A stretch of 64,000 bases of DNA from Pseudomonas mangiferae (lineage in GTDB: Bacteria; Pseudomonadota; Gammaproteobacteria; Pseudomonadales; Pseudomonadaceae): positions 1 through 64,000 of the forward strand of contig NZ_VJOY01000015.1 of assembly GCF_007109405.1 (NCBI RefSeq). Direction: 5' to 3'. How positions within the stretch are numbered: the first letter of the stretch is position 1; each line of letters opens with the position of its first letter. The position numbers and the translations under genes are program-made. Below, one piece after another: positions 25,608 through 34,544 of this stretch. The notes under the pieces are model-generated. The model saw only the letters and a program-made list of their open reading frames with translations. It was not told the origin of the DNA and searched no databases.

Positions 25608-26444
25608 TCACTGTTTGCCGAGGGCGAAGCTGGGCAGGACCCCGACCGGCTCGGCGAACTCGAAGGGAATCGACTCGACGCGGTTGCCCACGTTGCGCTG
25701 TACCACGAAGTGCAGGTGCGGGCCGGTGCTGTGGCCGGTGTTGCCGGAGCGGGCCAGGGGCGTGCCCACCTCCACCAGTTGACCTTCGTGGACCGCCACC
25801 GAGCCCGGCTGCAGGTGCAGGTAGACGCTCATGCTGCCGTCGCGGTGGAGGACCCGCACGTGGTTACCGGACGGGTCACCTTCGCGGCCGGCCTGGTCGT
25901 TGCGCACGGTGAGCACCCGGCCGGCGCGGGCGGCGACGATGGGCGTGCCCTCGGGCATGGCGATGTCCAGGGCATAGCGGCTCTTGACGGTGTGGTGGCT
26001 GAAGCCACCGTTGGCGCCCTGGCTGACCCGGAACGGACCGCCGACCCACGGCAGCGGGTACCGGTAGCTGCCCTCGGCGCCCGGTGGCGGCTCGGCGGGC
26101 GACGGCGCGCTTTCCCGCAGCAGCTGGTCCAGGTCGCGCTGCAGCAGCATCGCCAGGGTCACCCCGCCCGGCCCGGTGGGCTCCGGCTCCGCGTCCTGGG
26201 TCGGCAGCCCGGCATTCAGGCGCTTCTGCTCGGGGTCCACGTCCATGGCGCCGTAGAGGGCGTCGCGCTGCTCGGCGAAACGAGTCGGCGAGGCCCCGGC
26301 CGACGCGGGCGCCGCCGGTGCGCTGGCCGCGCCCTGGCGGTTGCCGTAGGTGACCACGCCGTTGGCATCCACGGACTTGTAGAACCCCGCCAGGGCGGGC
26401 GTCGCGAGGAAGGCGAGGCAGAGGAGGCTCAGGCGTCCGGGCAT
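25608..26444 (-). CDS. M23 family metallopeptidase with DUF4124 domain (paralogue)
   Basis: 278 residues from the ATG at 26444, beginning MPGRLSLLCLAFLATPALAG, a signal peptide. Then FYKSVDANGVVTYGN (DUF4124), a low-complexity Ala/Pro stretch, and an M23 domain with SRYALDIAMPEGTPIVAARAG and GPHLHFVVQRNVG almost identical to the neighbour. The two genes are clearly tandem duplicates that differ in their middle region. Periplasmic peptidoglycan hydrolase or hydrolase activator. No terminator is seen between the two, so they may share a transcript. Confidence 0.88.
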   Translation of the reverse strand: MPGRLSLLCLAFLATPALAGFYKSVDANGVVTYGNRQGAASAPAAPASAGASPTRFAEQRDALYGAMDVDPEQKRLNAGLPTQDAEPEPTGPGGVTLAMLLQRDLDQLLRESAPSPAEPPPGAEGSYRYPLPWVGGPFRVSQGANGGFSHHTVKSRYALDIAMPEGTPIVAARAGRVLTVRNDQAGREGDPSGNHVRVLHRDGSMSVYLHLQPGSVAVHEGQLVEVGTPLARSGNTGHSTGPHLHFVVQRNVGNRVESIPFEFAEPVGVLPSFALGKQ

Positions 26445-26524
26445 GGGTCGACTACACAGGGGAAAACCGGCGCAAAGCCTACCAGCCCCGGGTGCCGGGC
26501 GGGGCGCCGGTTGTCGAGGCGGTC

Positions 26525-27436
26525 TCAGGCGCCGGGGCTGAAGTGTTTCTGGGCGGTGCCCCGGGCGATCAAGCGGGACAGGTAGTCGAGCTTCTGCGGG
26601 TCGCGGTCGACGAAGCGGAAGGTCAGCTGCAGCCACTCACTGTCGGGCTTGGGCTCCAGCGCGGCGATGGCGTGCAGGTAGCCGTTGAGCCGTGCCACCT
26701 CGCCACCCTCGCCCTGCTCCAGGTCCAGCACGGCGCTTTCCAGCACCTGGGGCAGCGGCTCGCCGCGGCGCACCACCAGGTGCGCATCCTTGAGGCTGAG
26801 GGCCTTGATCATGCAACCGAGCACGCCGGACGGCAGGCGCAGCTGGGCCTGGCCGCGGCCGCCGCTGGCCTGCCCGGCGGGTGCGGCGGAAGGGCGTGGC
26901 GCCGCGGCGGCCGGGGGCTGGAAGGCGGCCGCCGGGGCCGGCGCGGCGCTCTTGATGACGTCCGCCTTGCCGCCGGTGAGGGCGGCGAGGGAATCGTTGG
27001 CGAAGGCGCCGGTGCTGAGCATCTTCGGCGCGGAGCTGGTCAGGGCGGCGAGCTTGCCGGCCCGGCTCAGGGCCTTCTTCACCTTGCTGGTGAGCTGGTC
27101 GTTGGAGAACGGCTTGCCGATGAAGTCGCTGACCCCCGCCTGGATCGCCTGCACCACGTTCTCCTTGTCGCCGCGGCTGGTGACCATGATGAACGGCACC
27201 TTCTTCAGCTCGTCCTGCTGGCGACACCAGGTGAGCAGTTCCAGGCCGGACATCTCGGGCATTTCCCAGTCGCAGAGGATCAGGTCGGCGGGCTGGCGGG
27301 CGAGCATCTGCTGGGCCTTGCGGCCGTTGGTGGCTTCTTCGATCTGGATGCCGGGAAAATGATCACGCAGGCCCTTCTTCACCAGATCCCGGATAAAGGA
27401 CGCATCATCCACCACCAGCACATTGACTTTGCTCAT
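26525..27436 (-). CDS. Response regulator with uncharacterised output domain
   Basis: 303 residues. A CheY-like receiver (1-125) with VVDDASFIRDLVKKG, phosphoacceptor Asp56 in LILCDWEMPEMSG, and Lys108 in FIGKPFSND. An Ala/Pro-rich linker follows (about 165-200), then a C-terminal domain of about 110 residues (LPSGVLGCMIKALSLKDAHLVV onward) that resembles no common DNA-binding, cyclase or phosphodiesterase output by eye. In P. aeruginosa a response regulator lies at the same place beside phoU. Its position suggests a link with phosphate control, but that is unproven. No cognate kinase is adjacent. Confidence 0.82.
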   Translation of the reverse strand: MSKVNVLVVDDASFIRDLVKKGLRDHFPGIQIEEATNGRKAQQMLARQPADLILCDWEMPEMSGLELLTWCRQQDELKKVPFIMVTSRGDKENVVQAIQAGVSDFIGKPFSNDQLTSKVKKALSRAGKLAALTSSAPKMLSTGAFANDSLAALTGGKADVIKSAAPAPAAAFQPPAAAAPRPSAAPAGQASGGRGQAQLRLPSGVLGCMIKALSLKDAHLVVRRGEPLPQVLESAVLDLEQGEGGEVARLNGYLHAIAALEPKPDSEWLQLTFRFVDRDPQKLDYLSRLIARGTAQKHFSPGA

Positions 27437-27536
27437 CGACCGCTCCTACGGATAACGGGCTAAGCATAGTCCGGGCGGCCAGCGCTTTGCCAAGCCTGTT
27501 CGACCGGCGCGGCGATTCCCGCGCCGGATCACGGCC

Positions 27537-28265
27537 TCAGGGTTCGGGCGGACCCTGGACTTCCTGCTCCATGCGGGCCAGCCCCAGGTGGCGTACGTCG
27601 GTGCCGCGCACCAGGTAGATCACCAGTTCGGCGATGTTGCGCGCATGGTCGCCGATGCGCTCCAGGGAGCGCAGCGCCCAGATCACGCTGAGCACCCGGG
27701 AGATGGAGCGCGGGTCTTCCATCATGTAGGTGACCAGCTCGCGCAGGGCGGTCTTGTACTCGCGGTCGACGGTCTTGTCGTACTGGGCCACCGCCAGGGC
27801 CAGGTCGGCGTCGAAGCGGGCGAAGGCATCCAGGGCCTCCTGGACCATCTTGCGCACCTGGTCGCCGATGTGGCGCACCTCCACGTAGCCCCGGGGCGAC
27901 TCGCCCTCCTCGCACAGCTGCAGGGCGCGGCGGGCGATCTTCGAGGCCTCGTCGCCGATCCGCTCCAGGTCGATCACCGACTTGGAGATGCTGATGATGA
28001 GGCGCAGGTCGGAGGCCGCCGGCTGCCGGCGGGCGAGGATGCGCAGGCACTCCTCGTCGATGTTGCGCTCCATCTGGTTGGTCTGGTCGTCGATCTCGCG
28101 GACCTGCTGGGCCAGGCCCGAGTCGGCCTCGATCAGCGCGGTGACGGCGTCGTTGACCTGTTTTTCCACCAGCCCGCCCATCGCCAGGAGATGACTGCGC
28201 ACCTCTTCCAGCTCGGCGTTGAACTGCTGGGAGATGTGATGGGTGAGGCTGTCTGTGTTGATCAT
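27537..28265 (-). CDS. phoU: Phosphate signalling complex protein PhoU
   Basis: 242 residues, two PhoU repeats forming a helical bundle. Typical segments are AMGGLVEKQVNDAVTALIEADSG in repeat one, with RNIDEECLRIL and KSVIDLERIGDEASKIARRA, and RSLERIGDHARNIAELVIYLVRG in repeat two: the E-R-I-G-D motifs bind metal. PhoU conveys Pst transport status to PhoR, keeping PhoR in phosphatase mode when phosphate is plentiful. It is the last gene of the pst run, 72 bases after pstB. Confidence 0.96.
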   Translation of the reverse strand: MINTDSLTHHISQQFNAELEEVRSHLLAMGGLVEKQVNDAVTALIEADSGLAQQVREIDDQTNQMERNIDEECLRILARRQPAASDLRLIISISKSVIDLERIGDEASKIARRALQLCEEGESPRGYVEVRHIGDQVRKMVQEALDAFARFDADLALAVAQYDKTVDREYKTALRELVTYMMEDPRSISRVLSVIWALRSLERIGDHARNIAELVIYLVRGTDVRHLGLARMEQEVQGPPEP

Positions 28266-28337
28266 GGCGAGCTCCGGGGGCCGCGGGTCGAAAGCTGTAG
28301 GGGCGGACGGCGAGCGTCCCGAGGGATGAGGCTGAGA

Positions 28338-29168
28338 TTAACCATAGCGCCCGGTGATGTAGTCCTCGGTGTGTTTCTTCGCCGGGTTGGTGAACAGGGT
28401 GTCGGTGTCGCCGTATTCGATCAGCTTGCCCATGTACATGAACGCGGTGTAGTCCGAGACGCGCGCGGCCTGCTGCATGTTGTGGGTGACGATGACGATG
28501 GTGTAGTTGGCCTTCAGCTCGTAGATCAGCTCTTCCACCTTGAGGGTGGAGATGGGGTCCAGGGCCGAGCAGGGTTCGTCCAGCAGCAGCACCTCCGGTT
28601 GCACCGCCACCGTGCGGGCGATCACCAAGCGCTGCTGCTGACCGCCGGAGAGGCCCAGGGCCGATTCGTGCAGGCGGTCCTTCACCTCGTCCCACAGGGC
28701 GGCGCTCTTCAGCGCCCACTCCACCGCCTCGTCCAGTACGCGCTTCTGGTTGATGCCCTGGATGCGCAGGCCGTAGACCACGTTCTCGTAGATGCTCTTG
28801 GGGAACGGGTTGGGTTTCTGGAACACCATGCCGACGCGCCGGCGCAGCTCGGCCACGTCCTCGCCCTTGCGGTAGATGTCGTGGCCGTCGAGGAGGATCT
28901 GGCCGTCCACGCGGCAGCCGTCCACCAGGTCGTTCATTCGGTTGAAGGTGCGCAGCAGGGTCGACTTGCCGCAGCCGGACGGGCCGATGAAGGCGGTCAC
29001 CCGTTGCTTGGGGATGTTCAGGGCGACGTCGAACAGCGCCTGCTTCTCGCCGTAGAAGAGGTTCAGGCCCGGTACTTCCAGGGCCACCGCCTCGTCGGCC
29101 AGGCGCAGGTTCTGCTTGCCGCGGCCAAGGGCGGCCATGTCGAGGGGACGGGTGTGCAAGTCTGCCAT
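28338..29168 (-). CDS. pstB: Phosphate ABC transporter ATP-binding protein PstB
   Basis: 276 residues from the ATG at 29168; the longer frame runs back into the intergenic DNA. Walker [11 protein letters not shown]-loop [11 protein letters not shown] signature LSGGQQQR and Walker [14 protein letters not shown] are intact, plus the PstB-typical [15 protein letters not shown] start and ITGRYG C-terminus. It energises high-affinity phosphate uptake with PstA and PstC in the inner membrane. Minus-strand order pstC-pstA-pstB-phoU. Confidence 0.96.
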   Translation of the reverse strand: MADLHTRPLDMAALGRGKQNLRLADEAVALEVPGLNLFYGEKQALFDVALNIPKQRVTAFIGPSGCGKSTLLRTFNRMNDLVDGCRVDGQILLDGHDIYRKGEDVAELRRRVGMVFQKPNPFPKSIYENVVYGLRIQGINQKRVLDEAVEWALKSAALWDEVKDRLHESALGLSGGQQQRLVIARTVAVQPEVLLLDEPCSALDPISTLKVEELIYELKANYTIVIVTHNMQQAARVSDYTAFMYMGKLIEYGDTDTLFTNPAKKHTEDYITGRYG

Positions 29169-29217
29169 GGGGGTCTCCGTGGAGACGCGGGGCCGGCGCC
29201 GCCGGCCCGCGGCTCGA

Positions 29218-30888
29218 TCAATGGTCCAGCGCCTTGTATTTCTCGCGCAGGTGGTTGCGGATGAATACCGCACTGAGGTTGAGCAGGGCGATCACCAGCA
29301 CCAGCAGCAGCGCGGTGGCGTACACCAGGGGCCGCGCGGCCTCGACGTTGGGGCTCTGGAAGCCCACGTCGTAGATGTGGAAGCCCAGGTGCATGATCTT
29401 CTGGTCCAGGTGCAGGTACGGGTAGTTGCCGTCCAGCGGCAGGCTCGGCGCCAGCTTGACCACCCCCACCAGCATCAGCGGCGCCACCTCGCCGGCGGCG
29501 CGGGCCACCGCCAGGATCAGGCCGGTCATCATCGCCGGGCTGGCCATGGGCAGCACCACCTTCCAAAGGGTTTCGGCCTTGGTCGCGCCCAGGGCCAGGG
29601 AGCCTTCCCGCAGGCTGCGGGGGATGCGCGCCAGGCCTTCCTCGGTGGCGACGATCACCACCGGCACGGCGAGGATCGCCAGGGTCAGGGAGGCCCAGAG
29701 CAGGCCCGGGGTGCCGAAGGTGGGCGCCGGCGCGGCCTCGGGGAAGAACAGCCGGTCCAGGGAGCCACCCAGCACGTAGACGAAGAAGCCCAGGCCGAAC
29801 ACCCCGTAGACGATGGCCGGGACCCCGGCCAGGTTGTTCACGGCGATGCGGATGATCCGCGTCAGCGGCCCCTGGCGGGCATATTCGCGCAGGTAGATGG
29901 CCGCCAGCACGCCGAACGGGGTGACGATGATGGCCATGATCAGGGTCATCATCACGGTGCCGAAGATCGCCGGGAACACCCCGCCCTCGGTGTTGGCTTC
30001 CCGCGGTTCGTCGCTGACGAATTCCCACAGCTTGGCGAAGTAGAAGGCGAACTTCTGCGGCAGCGACATGGCATTGGGCCGGTAGGCGCGGACGATCTTG
30101 CCCAGGCGGATCTCCTGCTCCTGGCCATCGGCGGTGCGCACGGTGAGGCTGTCCCGGTCGAATTCGCGGTTCAGCTCCGCCAGGCGATTCTCCAGGTCCT
30201 GGTACTGGGCGGTCCAGCCGTCCCGCTCGGCATCCAGCTCGGCCTGGGCGGCGTCGTCCAGCTTGCCCTGCAGCGCTAGGCGGCGGCTTTCCAGGCGCAG
30301 CCGCTCCAGGCCATGGTTGACTCGGCCGATGTCGGTCTTCTGCACCCGCTGCAGCTGGTCGTAGAGCGCGTCGACCCGGTGCAGGCGGCCTTGCAGCTCG
30401 CCCCAGGCGGCGTCGCCCTGGGCCACCGGCTGGCCGTTCTCGCGCACCTCCAGCAGGTAGCCGTAGAAATTGCCCCAGTCGCGGCGCTCCAGCACCATCA
30501 GCTCGGCCGGCCGGTGGGTGTCGCCCAGCCACTCGCCCACCACCCAGCTGAAGTCGGCGCCATACAGCTCACGGTTGCCCACCTTGAGCAGCTCGCGGGT
30601 CATGAACTCGCCGCCCTCGACGTTCACCGGCAGCCCGGCCGCGGCGAGCCGTGCCCGGGGCACCTGCTCGGCCTCCACCTGCTCGCCGGCGAGCACCTTG
30701 GCCGGCTGGCCCGGCACCGTGTAGCGCGCTTCCAGCACGTCGGCCGGCCAGAAGTGGCCGAAGCCGCGCACGGCGATCACCGCCAGCAGGCCGACGGTCA
30801 TGATCACCGCGATGGACACCGCGCCGGCGTTCAGCCACACCCAGGGGGCGCCGCTCTTGAACCAGTTACTCAGGGAGTCTCGTTTCAC
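29218..30888 (-). CDS. pstA: Phosphate ABC transporter permease PstA
   Basis: 556 residues from a GTG at 30888, which has AAGGTGAG upstream; the frame is open to 30972, but that part reads through the intergenic DNA. After one N-terminal membrane helix there is a periplasmic section of about 200 residues with coiled-coil character ([40 protein letters not shown]). Then comes the usual binding-protein-dependent permease domain: [34 protein letters not shown] includes the EAA loop. E. coli PstA is near 300 residues; the long form is the one usual in Pseudomonas. Confidence 0.94.
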   Translation of the reverse strand: MKRDSLSNWFKSGAPWVWLNAGAVSIAVIMTVGLLAVIAVRGFGHFWPADVLEARYTVPGQPAKVLAGEQVEAEQVPRARLAAAGLPVNVEGGEFMTRELLKVGNRELYGADFSWVVGEWLGDTHRPAELMVLERRDWGNFYGYLLEVRENGQPVAQGDAAWGELQGRLHRVDALYDQLQRVQKTDIGRVNHGLERLRLESRRLALQGKLDDAAQAELDAERDGWTAQYQDLENRLAELNREFDRDSLTVRTADGQEQEIRLGKIVRAYRPNAMSLPQKFAFYFAKLWEFVSDEPREANTEGGVFPAIFGTVMMTLIMAIIVTPFGVLAAIYLREYARQGPLTRIIRIAVNNLAGVPAIVYGVFGLGFFVYVLGGSLDRLFFPEAAPAPTFGTPGLLWASLTLAILAVPVVIVATEEGLARIPRSLREGSLALGATKAETLWKVVLPMASPAMMTGLILAVARAAGEVAPLMLVGVVKLAPSLPLDGNYPYLHLDQKIMHLGFHIYDVGFQSPNVEAARPLVYATALLLVLVIALLNLSAVFIRNHLREKYKALDH

Positions 30889-30958
30889 TGCTCGCTCACC
30901 TTGCACCCGGCCGGACAACGGCCGGGTTTCACCGGAAAGGCCCACCGGGGGCCGGGGA

Positions 30959-33214
30959 TCATAGCGACGCATATTTCTTGCGCAGCCGGGTGCGGATCAG
31001 CTCCGCCAGGGTGTTCATCACGAAGGTGAAGCTCAGCAGCACCAGCGCGGCGAGGAACAGCACGCGGTAGTGGCTGCTGCCCACTTCGGATTCGGGCATC
31101 TCCACCGCCACGTTGGCGGCCAGGGTGCGCAGGCCCTCGAAGATGTTGATGTCCATGATCGGCGTGTTGCCGGTGGCCATCAGCACGATCATGGTCTCGC
31201 CCACGGCGCGGCCCATGCCGATCATCAGCGCCGAGAAGATGCCCGGGCTGGCGGTCAGCAGCACCACCCGGGTCAGGGTCTGCCAGGGGGTGGCGCCCAG
31301 GGCCAGGGAGCCGAAGGTCAGGCTGCGGGGCACGCTGAACACCGCGTCCTCGGCGATGGAGAAGATGTTCGGGATCACCGCGAAGCCCATGGCCAGGCCC
31401 ACCACCAGGGCGTTGCGCTGGTCGAAGGGGACGCCGTGGTCATGCAGCCAGATGCGCATGTCGCCGCCGAAGAAGGCGTTCTCCAGGTGGCCGCTCATGG
31501 ACAGGGCGAAGGCCCCCACCAGCAGGATCGCCGGGATCAGCAGCGCCGCCTCCCAGCCGTCCGGCACCCGCAGGCGCACCGATTCCGGCAGCCGGCTCCA
31601 GAGGTAGGCCGCCAGCAGGATGCCCACCGGCATCAGCAGCAGCAGGCTGAAGATGCCCGGCAGGTGGCCTTCCACATAGGGCGCGAGGAACAGCCCGGCG
31701 AAGAAGCCGAGGATCACCGTCGGCAGCGCCTCCATCAGCTCGATCACCGGCTTCACCTTGCGGCGCATGCGCGGCGCCATGAAGTAGGCGGTGTAGATCG
31801 CCGCGGCAATGGCCAGGGGGGTGGCCATGAGCATGGCGTAGAAGGCCGCCTTGAGGGTGCCGAAGGTCAGCGGCGAGAGGCTCAGCTTGGGCTCGAAGTC
31901 GCCGTTGGCCGAGGTGGATTGCCAGATGTAGCGCGGCTCGTCGTAGCTCTCGTACCAGACCTTGCCCCACAGCGCGCTCCAGGAGATTTCCGGGTGCGGG
32001 TTGCGGATCACCAGGGGCAACAGTTGGCCGTCGCGCTCCAGCAGCAGGCGGTTGGCCCGCGGCGACAACGCGCCGATGCCGGCGCCGTCCAGCACCGGCT
32101 GGGTCAGCAGGGTGCGGTGGGCGGTGCTGTGGAAGATGCCCAGGGCGCCCTTCTCGTCCAGGGCGAGGAAGCCCTTGCGGCGCTCCTCCGGAAGGATCTG
32201 GGTGATGGGTGCATCGCCCAGACGGAAGTCGCGGATCGGCGTGAGCACCGACTTGCCGTGCTTGTCGCGGACCATGAACCATTGGCGGATGCCGCCAGTG
32301 GAGTCGCCGATCATCAGCGAGATGCCTCCCAGCAGCGGGCTCGCCGCGGTGACCCGGGCATCGCCGTCCAGCAGGCTGTAGCGGCCGTTGAGGCGCTTGC
32401 GGCGCAGGTCGAAGACATCGGCGGTGGCGCTGCCGTTGATCACGTAGAGCCACTGCTGGCGCGGGTCGACCAGCAGCGCGTGGATCGGCTCGGCGATCTG
32501 CGGCAGCTCCAGGCGGGTCTGCTCCAGGGTGCCCTCGCCGGTGAGCAGGTTGCTCTGCTTCTCCAGGCTCAGGGCGTGCAGTTCGCTGCCGGTGGCGCCG
32601 CCGACGAACAGCGAGCTGCCGTCCAGGCTCAGGGCCACGTGCTCCAGGGGCCGGCCGCGGGGGTCGAGCTGTACCGGCGTCTCGCCCAGCGGGTAGGCCA
32701 GCTCGGGGGTGATGGTCTTGTGGTTGTCCGGGTAGGTGACCTTGTAGCTCACCTGGAACGCCAGGGCGGTGCCGTCGGACAGGCCCACCAGGGCGCGGTG
32801 ACTGCCCGGCTGGTCCTCGGCCACCGAGACGATACTGGCGCCTTCCGGGATCGGCAGCTGCAGGCGTTGCAGGGCGGTGCCGTCCTTGGTGGCGAAGAAC
32901 TGCAGGTGGCCGAGGCGGTCCAGGCGCATCGCCACCTGGTTCTGTTCCTCGATGGCCAGCAGCAGGGGCTGCTCCTCGCTCGCCAGCCAGGCCGGCTGCA
33001 TCGGCGCGCGCGCCTTCAGCTCGGCGCCCTGGAAGATCGGCAGCACCACGTGGGCGAGGTAGAAGAAGATCAGCGTGATGGTGCCCAGCACCGCCAGGCC
33101 GCCGATGGAGACATACCAGCGCGTCAGGCGGTCCTTGAAGGCACGGAGCCGGCGCTTGCGCTGCAGGGCCGGGGTATTGAAATCCAGCCGGTGCGAATTC
33201 TGGGAAGCGGTCAT
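30959..33214 (-). CDS. pstC: Phosphate ABC transporter permease PstC (long form)
   Basis: 751 residues, more than twice the length of E. coli PstC. N-terminal membrane helix, then a periplasmic region of about 400 residues with propeller-like repeats (LSLDGSSLFVGGATGSELHAL, WLYVINGSATADVFDLR), then the permease domain from about residue 470 with GLFLAPYVEGHLPGIF and the EAA loop [21 protein letters not shown]. It forms the channel with PstA. A Pho box lies just upstream, so the pstCAB-phoU transcript can be induced independently of pstS. Confidence 0.95.
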   Translation of the reverse strand: MTASQNSHRLDFNTPALQRKRRLRAFKDRLTRWYVSIGGLAVLGTITLIFFYLAHVVLPIFQGAELKARAPMQPAWLASEEQPLLLAIEEQNQVAMRLDRLGHLQFFATKDGTALQRLQLPIPEGASIVSVAEDQPGSHRALVGLSDGTALAFQVSYKVTYPDNHKTITPELAYPLGETPVQLDPRGRPLEHVALSLDGSSLFVGGATGSELHALSLEKQSNLLTGEGTLEQTRLELPQIAEPIHALLVDPRQQWLYVINGSATADVFDLRRKRLNGRYSLLDGDARVTAASPLLGGISLMIGDSTGGIRQWFMVRDKHGKSVLTPIRDFRLGDAPITQILPEERRKGFLALDEKGALGIFHSTAHRTLLTQPVLDGAGIGALSPRANRLLLERDGQLLPLVIRNPHPEISWSALWGKVWYESYDEPRYIWQSTSANGDFEPKLSLSPLTFGTLKAAFYAMLMATPLAIAAAIYTAYFMAPRMRRKVKPVIELMEALPTVILGFFAGLFLAPYVEGHLPGIFSLLLLMPVGILLAAYLWSRLPESVRLRVPDGWEAALLIPAILLVGAFALSMSGHLENAFFGGDMRIWLHDHGVPFDQRNALVVGLAMGFAVIPNIFSIAEDAVFSVPRSLTFGSLALGATPWQTLTRVVLLTASPGIFSALMIGMGRAVGETMIVLMATGNTPIMDINIFEGLRTLAANVAVEMPESEVGSSHYRVLFLAALVLLSFTFVMNTLAELIRTRLRKKYASL

Positions 33215-33261
33215 GATCTCGGAGCCCGGTCATTCATGTGCGCACACCCTAAAAGGGTTGT

Positions 33262-33279
33262 GTGACAGAAACATTACAC
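33262..33279 (-). promoter_or_regulatory. Pho box upstream of pstC
   Basis: On the minus strand GTGTAAT-GTTT-CTGTCAC, two half-sites eleven bases apart, 48 bases before the pstC ATG. The second is a perfect CTGTCAC. This predicts PhoB-driven transcription of pstCAB-phoU from its own promoter. Confidence 0.7.
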
Positions 33280-33295
33280 GACGGTGACGCGACGA

Positions 33296-33323
33296 CGCCC
33301 GCCACTGTCGGCAGTGGCGGGCG
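33296..33323. terminator. Strong hairpin between pstS and the pstC promoter
   Basis: A perfect twelve base-pair stem, CGCCCGCCACTG-tcgg-CAGTGGCGGGCG. There is no T tract on either side, so it is not a classical terminator. It could protect the 3' end of the abundant pstS mRNA and reduce readthrough into pstC, as stem-loops do in other pst operons. Confidence 0.6.
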
Positions 33324-33409
33324 CGTCTCCGGGTCCGTCGGACGCGGCCCGGACGAGGCCGGCGCGTGCCGTACGGAGCCTGGGCTTCCCTGCCCGAGAG
33401 GCGCTTTCC

Positions 33410-34378
33410 TTACAGGCCCAGGTCCTTGCGGGCCTTCTCCACCACCTTGGACGGCAGCGGGATGTAACCGTCCTTGACCACCACTTCCTGGCCCTGCTTG
33501 GACAGCACCATCTTCAAGAACTGGGCTTCCAGGGGTTCCAGCGGCTTGTTCGGCGCCTTGTTCACGTAGACGTAGAAGAAGCGCGCCAGGGGGTACTTGC
33601 CGGACAGGGCGTTGGCCTCGTTGGCTTCTTCGATCTCGCCGCCCTTCTTCGACAGGGGCACGGCGCGCACGCTGGCGGTCTTGTAGCCGATGCCGGAGTA
33701 GCCGATGGCGTTGACGGTGCTGGAGATGGACTGCACCACCGAGGCCGAGCCGGGCTGCTCGTTGACGTTGGCCTTGAAGTCACCCTTGCAGAGGGCTTCT
33801 TCCTTGAAATAGCCGTAGGTGCCGGACACCGAGTTGCGGCCGAACAGCTGGATCGGCTTGTTGGCCCACTCGCCGGTCAGGCCCAGGTCGCCCCAGGTCT
33901 TGAGCTCCTTCTCGCCACCGCACAGGCGGTTGCTGGAGAAGATCGCGTCCACCTGGGCCAGGTCCAGGCTCTTGATGGGGTTGTCCTTGTGCACGAACAC
34001 CGCCAGGGCGTCGATGGCCACCGGGACCGGGGTCGGCTTGTAGCCGTATTTTTCCTCGAAGGCCTGCAGCTCGTTGTCCTTCATGGTGCGGCTCATGGGG
34101 CCGAGGTTGGCGGTGCCCTCGGTTAGCGCCGGCGGCGCGGTGGAGGAACCGGCGGCCTGGATCTGGATGTTGACGTTCGGATAGAGCTTCTTGTATTCCT
34201 CGGCCCACAGGGTCATGAGGTTGGCCAGGGAATCGGACCCTACGCTGGACAGGTTGCCGGAAACCCCGGTGGTCTTTTCATAGGTCGGCAGAGCCGGATC
34301 GATGGCGGCAATCGCGTTAACAGCACTCACGCCGGCGGTGGCGAAGGTGAGTGCCGCCATCAAACGCTTCAGTTTCAT
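33410..34378 (-). CDS. pstS: Periplasmic phosphate-binding protein PstS
   Basis: 322 residues with signal peptide [19 protein letters not shown]. The mature part has the phosphate-loop features [41 protein letters not shown], and [17 protein letters not shown] (S-G-T-x-x-x-F). It binds phosphate in the periplasm and delivers it to PstC/PstA. The 5' region carries four phased Pho half-sites, so it should be among the most strongly phosphate-repressed genes here. Confidence 0.96.
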   Translation of the reverse strand: MKLKRLMAALTFATAGVSAVNAIAAIDPALPTYEKTTGVSGNLSSVGSDSLANLMTLWAEEYKKLYPNVNIQIQAAGSSTAPPALTEGTANLGPMSRTMKDNELQAFEEKYGYKPTPVPVAIDALAVFVHKDNPIKSLDLAQVDAIFSSNRLCGGEKELKTWGDLGLTGEWANKPIQLFGRNSVSGTYGYFKEEALCKGDFKANVNEQPGSASVVQSISSTVNAIGYSGIGYKTASVRAVPLSKKGGEIEEANEANALSGKYPLARFFYVYVNKAPNKPLEPLEAQFLKMVLSKQGQEVVVKDGYIPLPSKVVEKARKDLGL

Positions 34379-34434
34379 GCCTTGCTCCTAGCAGGATGGG
34401 GTGGGGAGAACGGGGGCCAGTATCGGCAGGCCGC

Positions 34435-34474
34435 ATGAACACTCTATGACCGCTTTGTGACGATTGGATGAAAG
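34435..34474 (-). promoter_or_regulatory. Tandem Pho boxes upstream of pstS, shared with a divergent gene
   Basis: On the minus strand four heptamers follow each other every eleven bases: CTTTCAT, TCGTCAC, CGGTCAT, TGTTCAT, with four-base spacers. That is two adjacent PhoB dimer sites about 57 bases before the pstS ATG. The divergent sorbosone-dehydrogenase-like gene starts 70 bases on the other side, so it may also respond to PhoB. Confidence 0.8.
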
Positions 34475-34544
34475 GCCAGCATGGGCGCGGCGCCGGGTTC
34501 GGCGCGGTGCCGCTGCCGGCGCCCGCCCACGAAAGGAGATCGCC

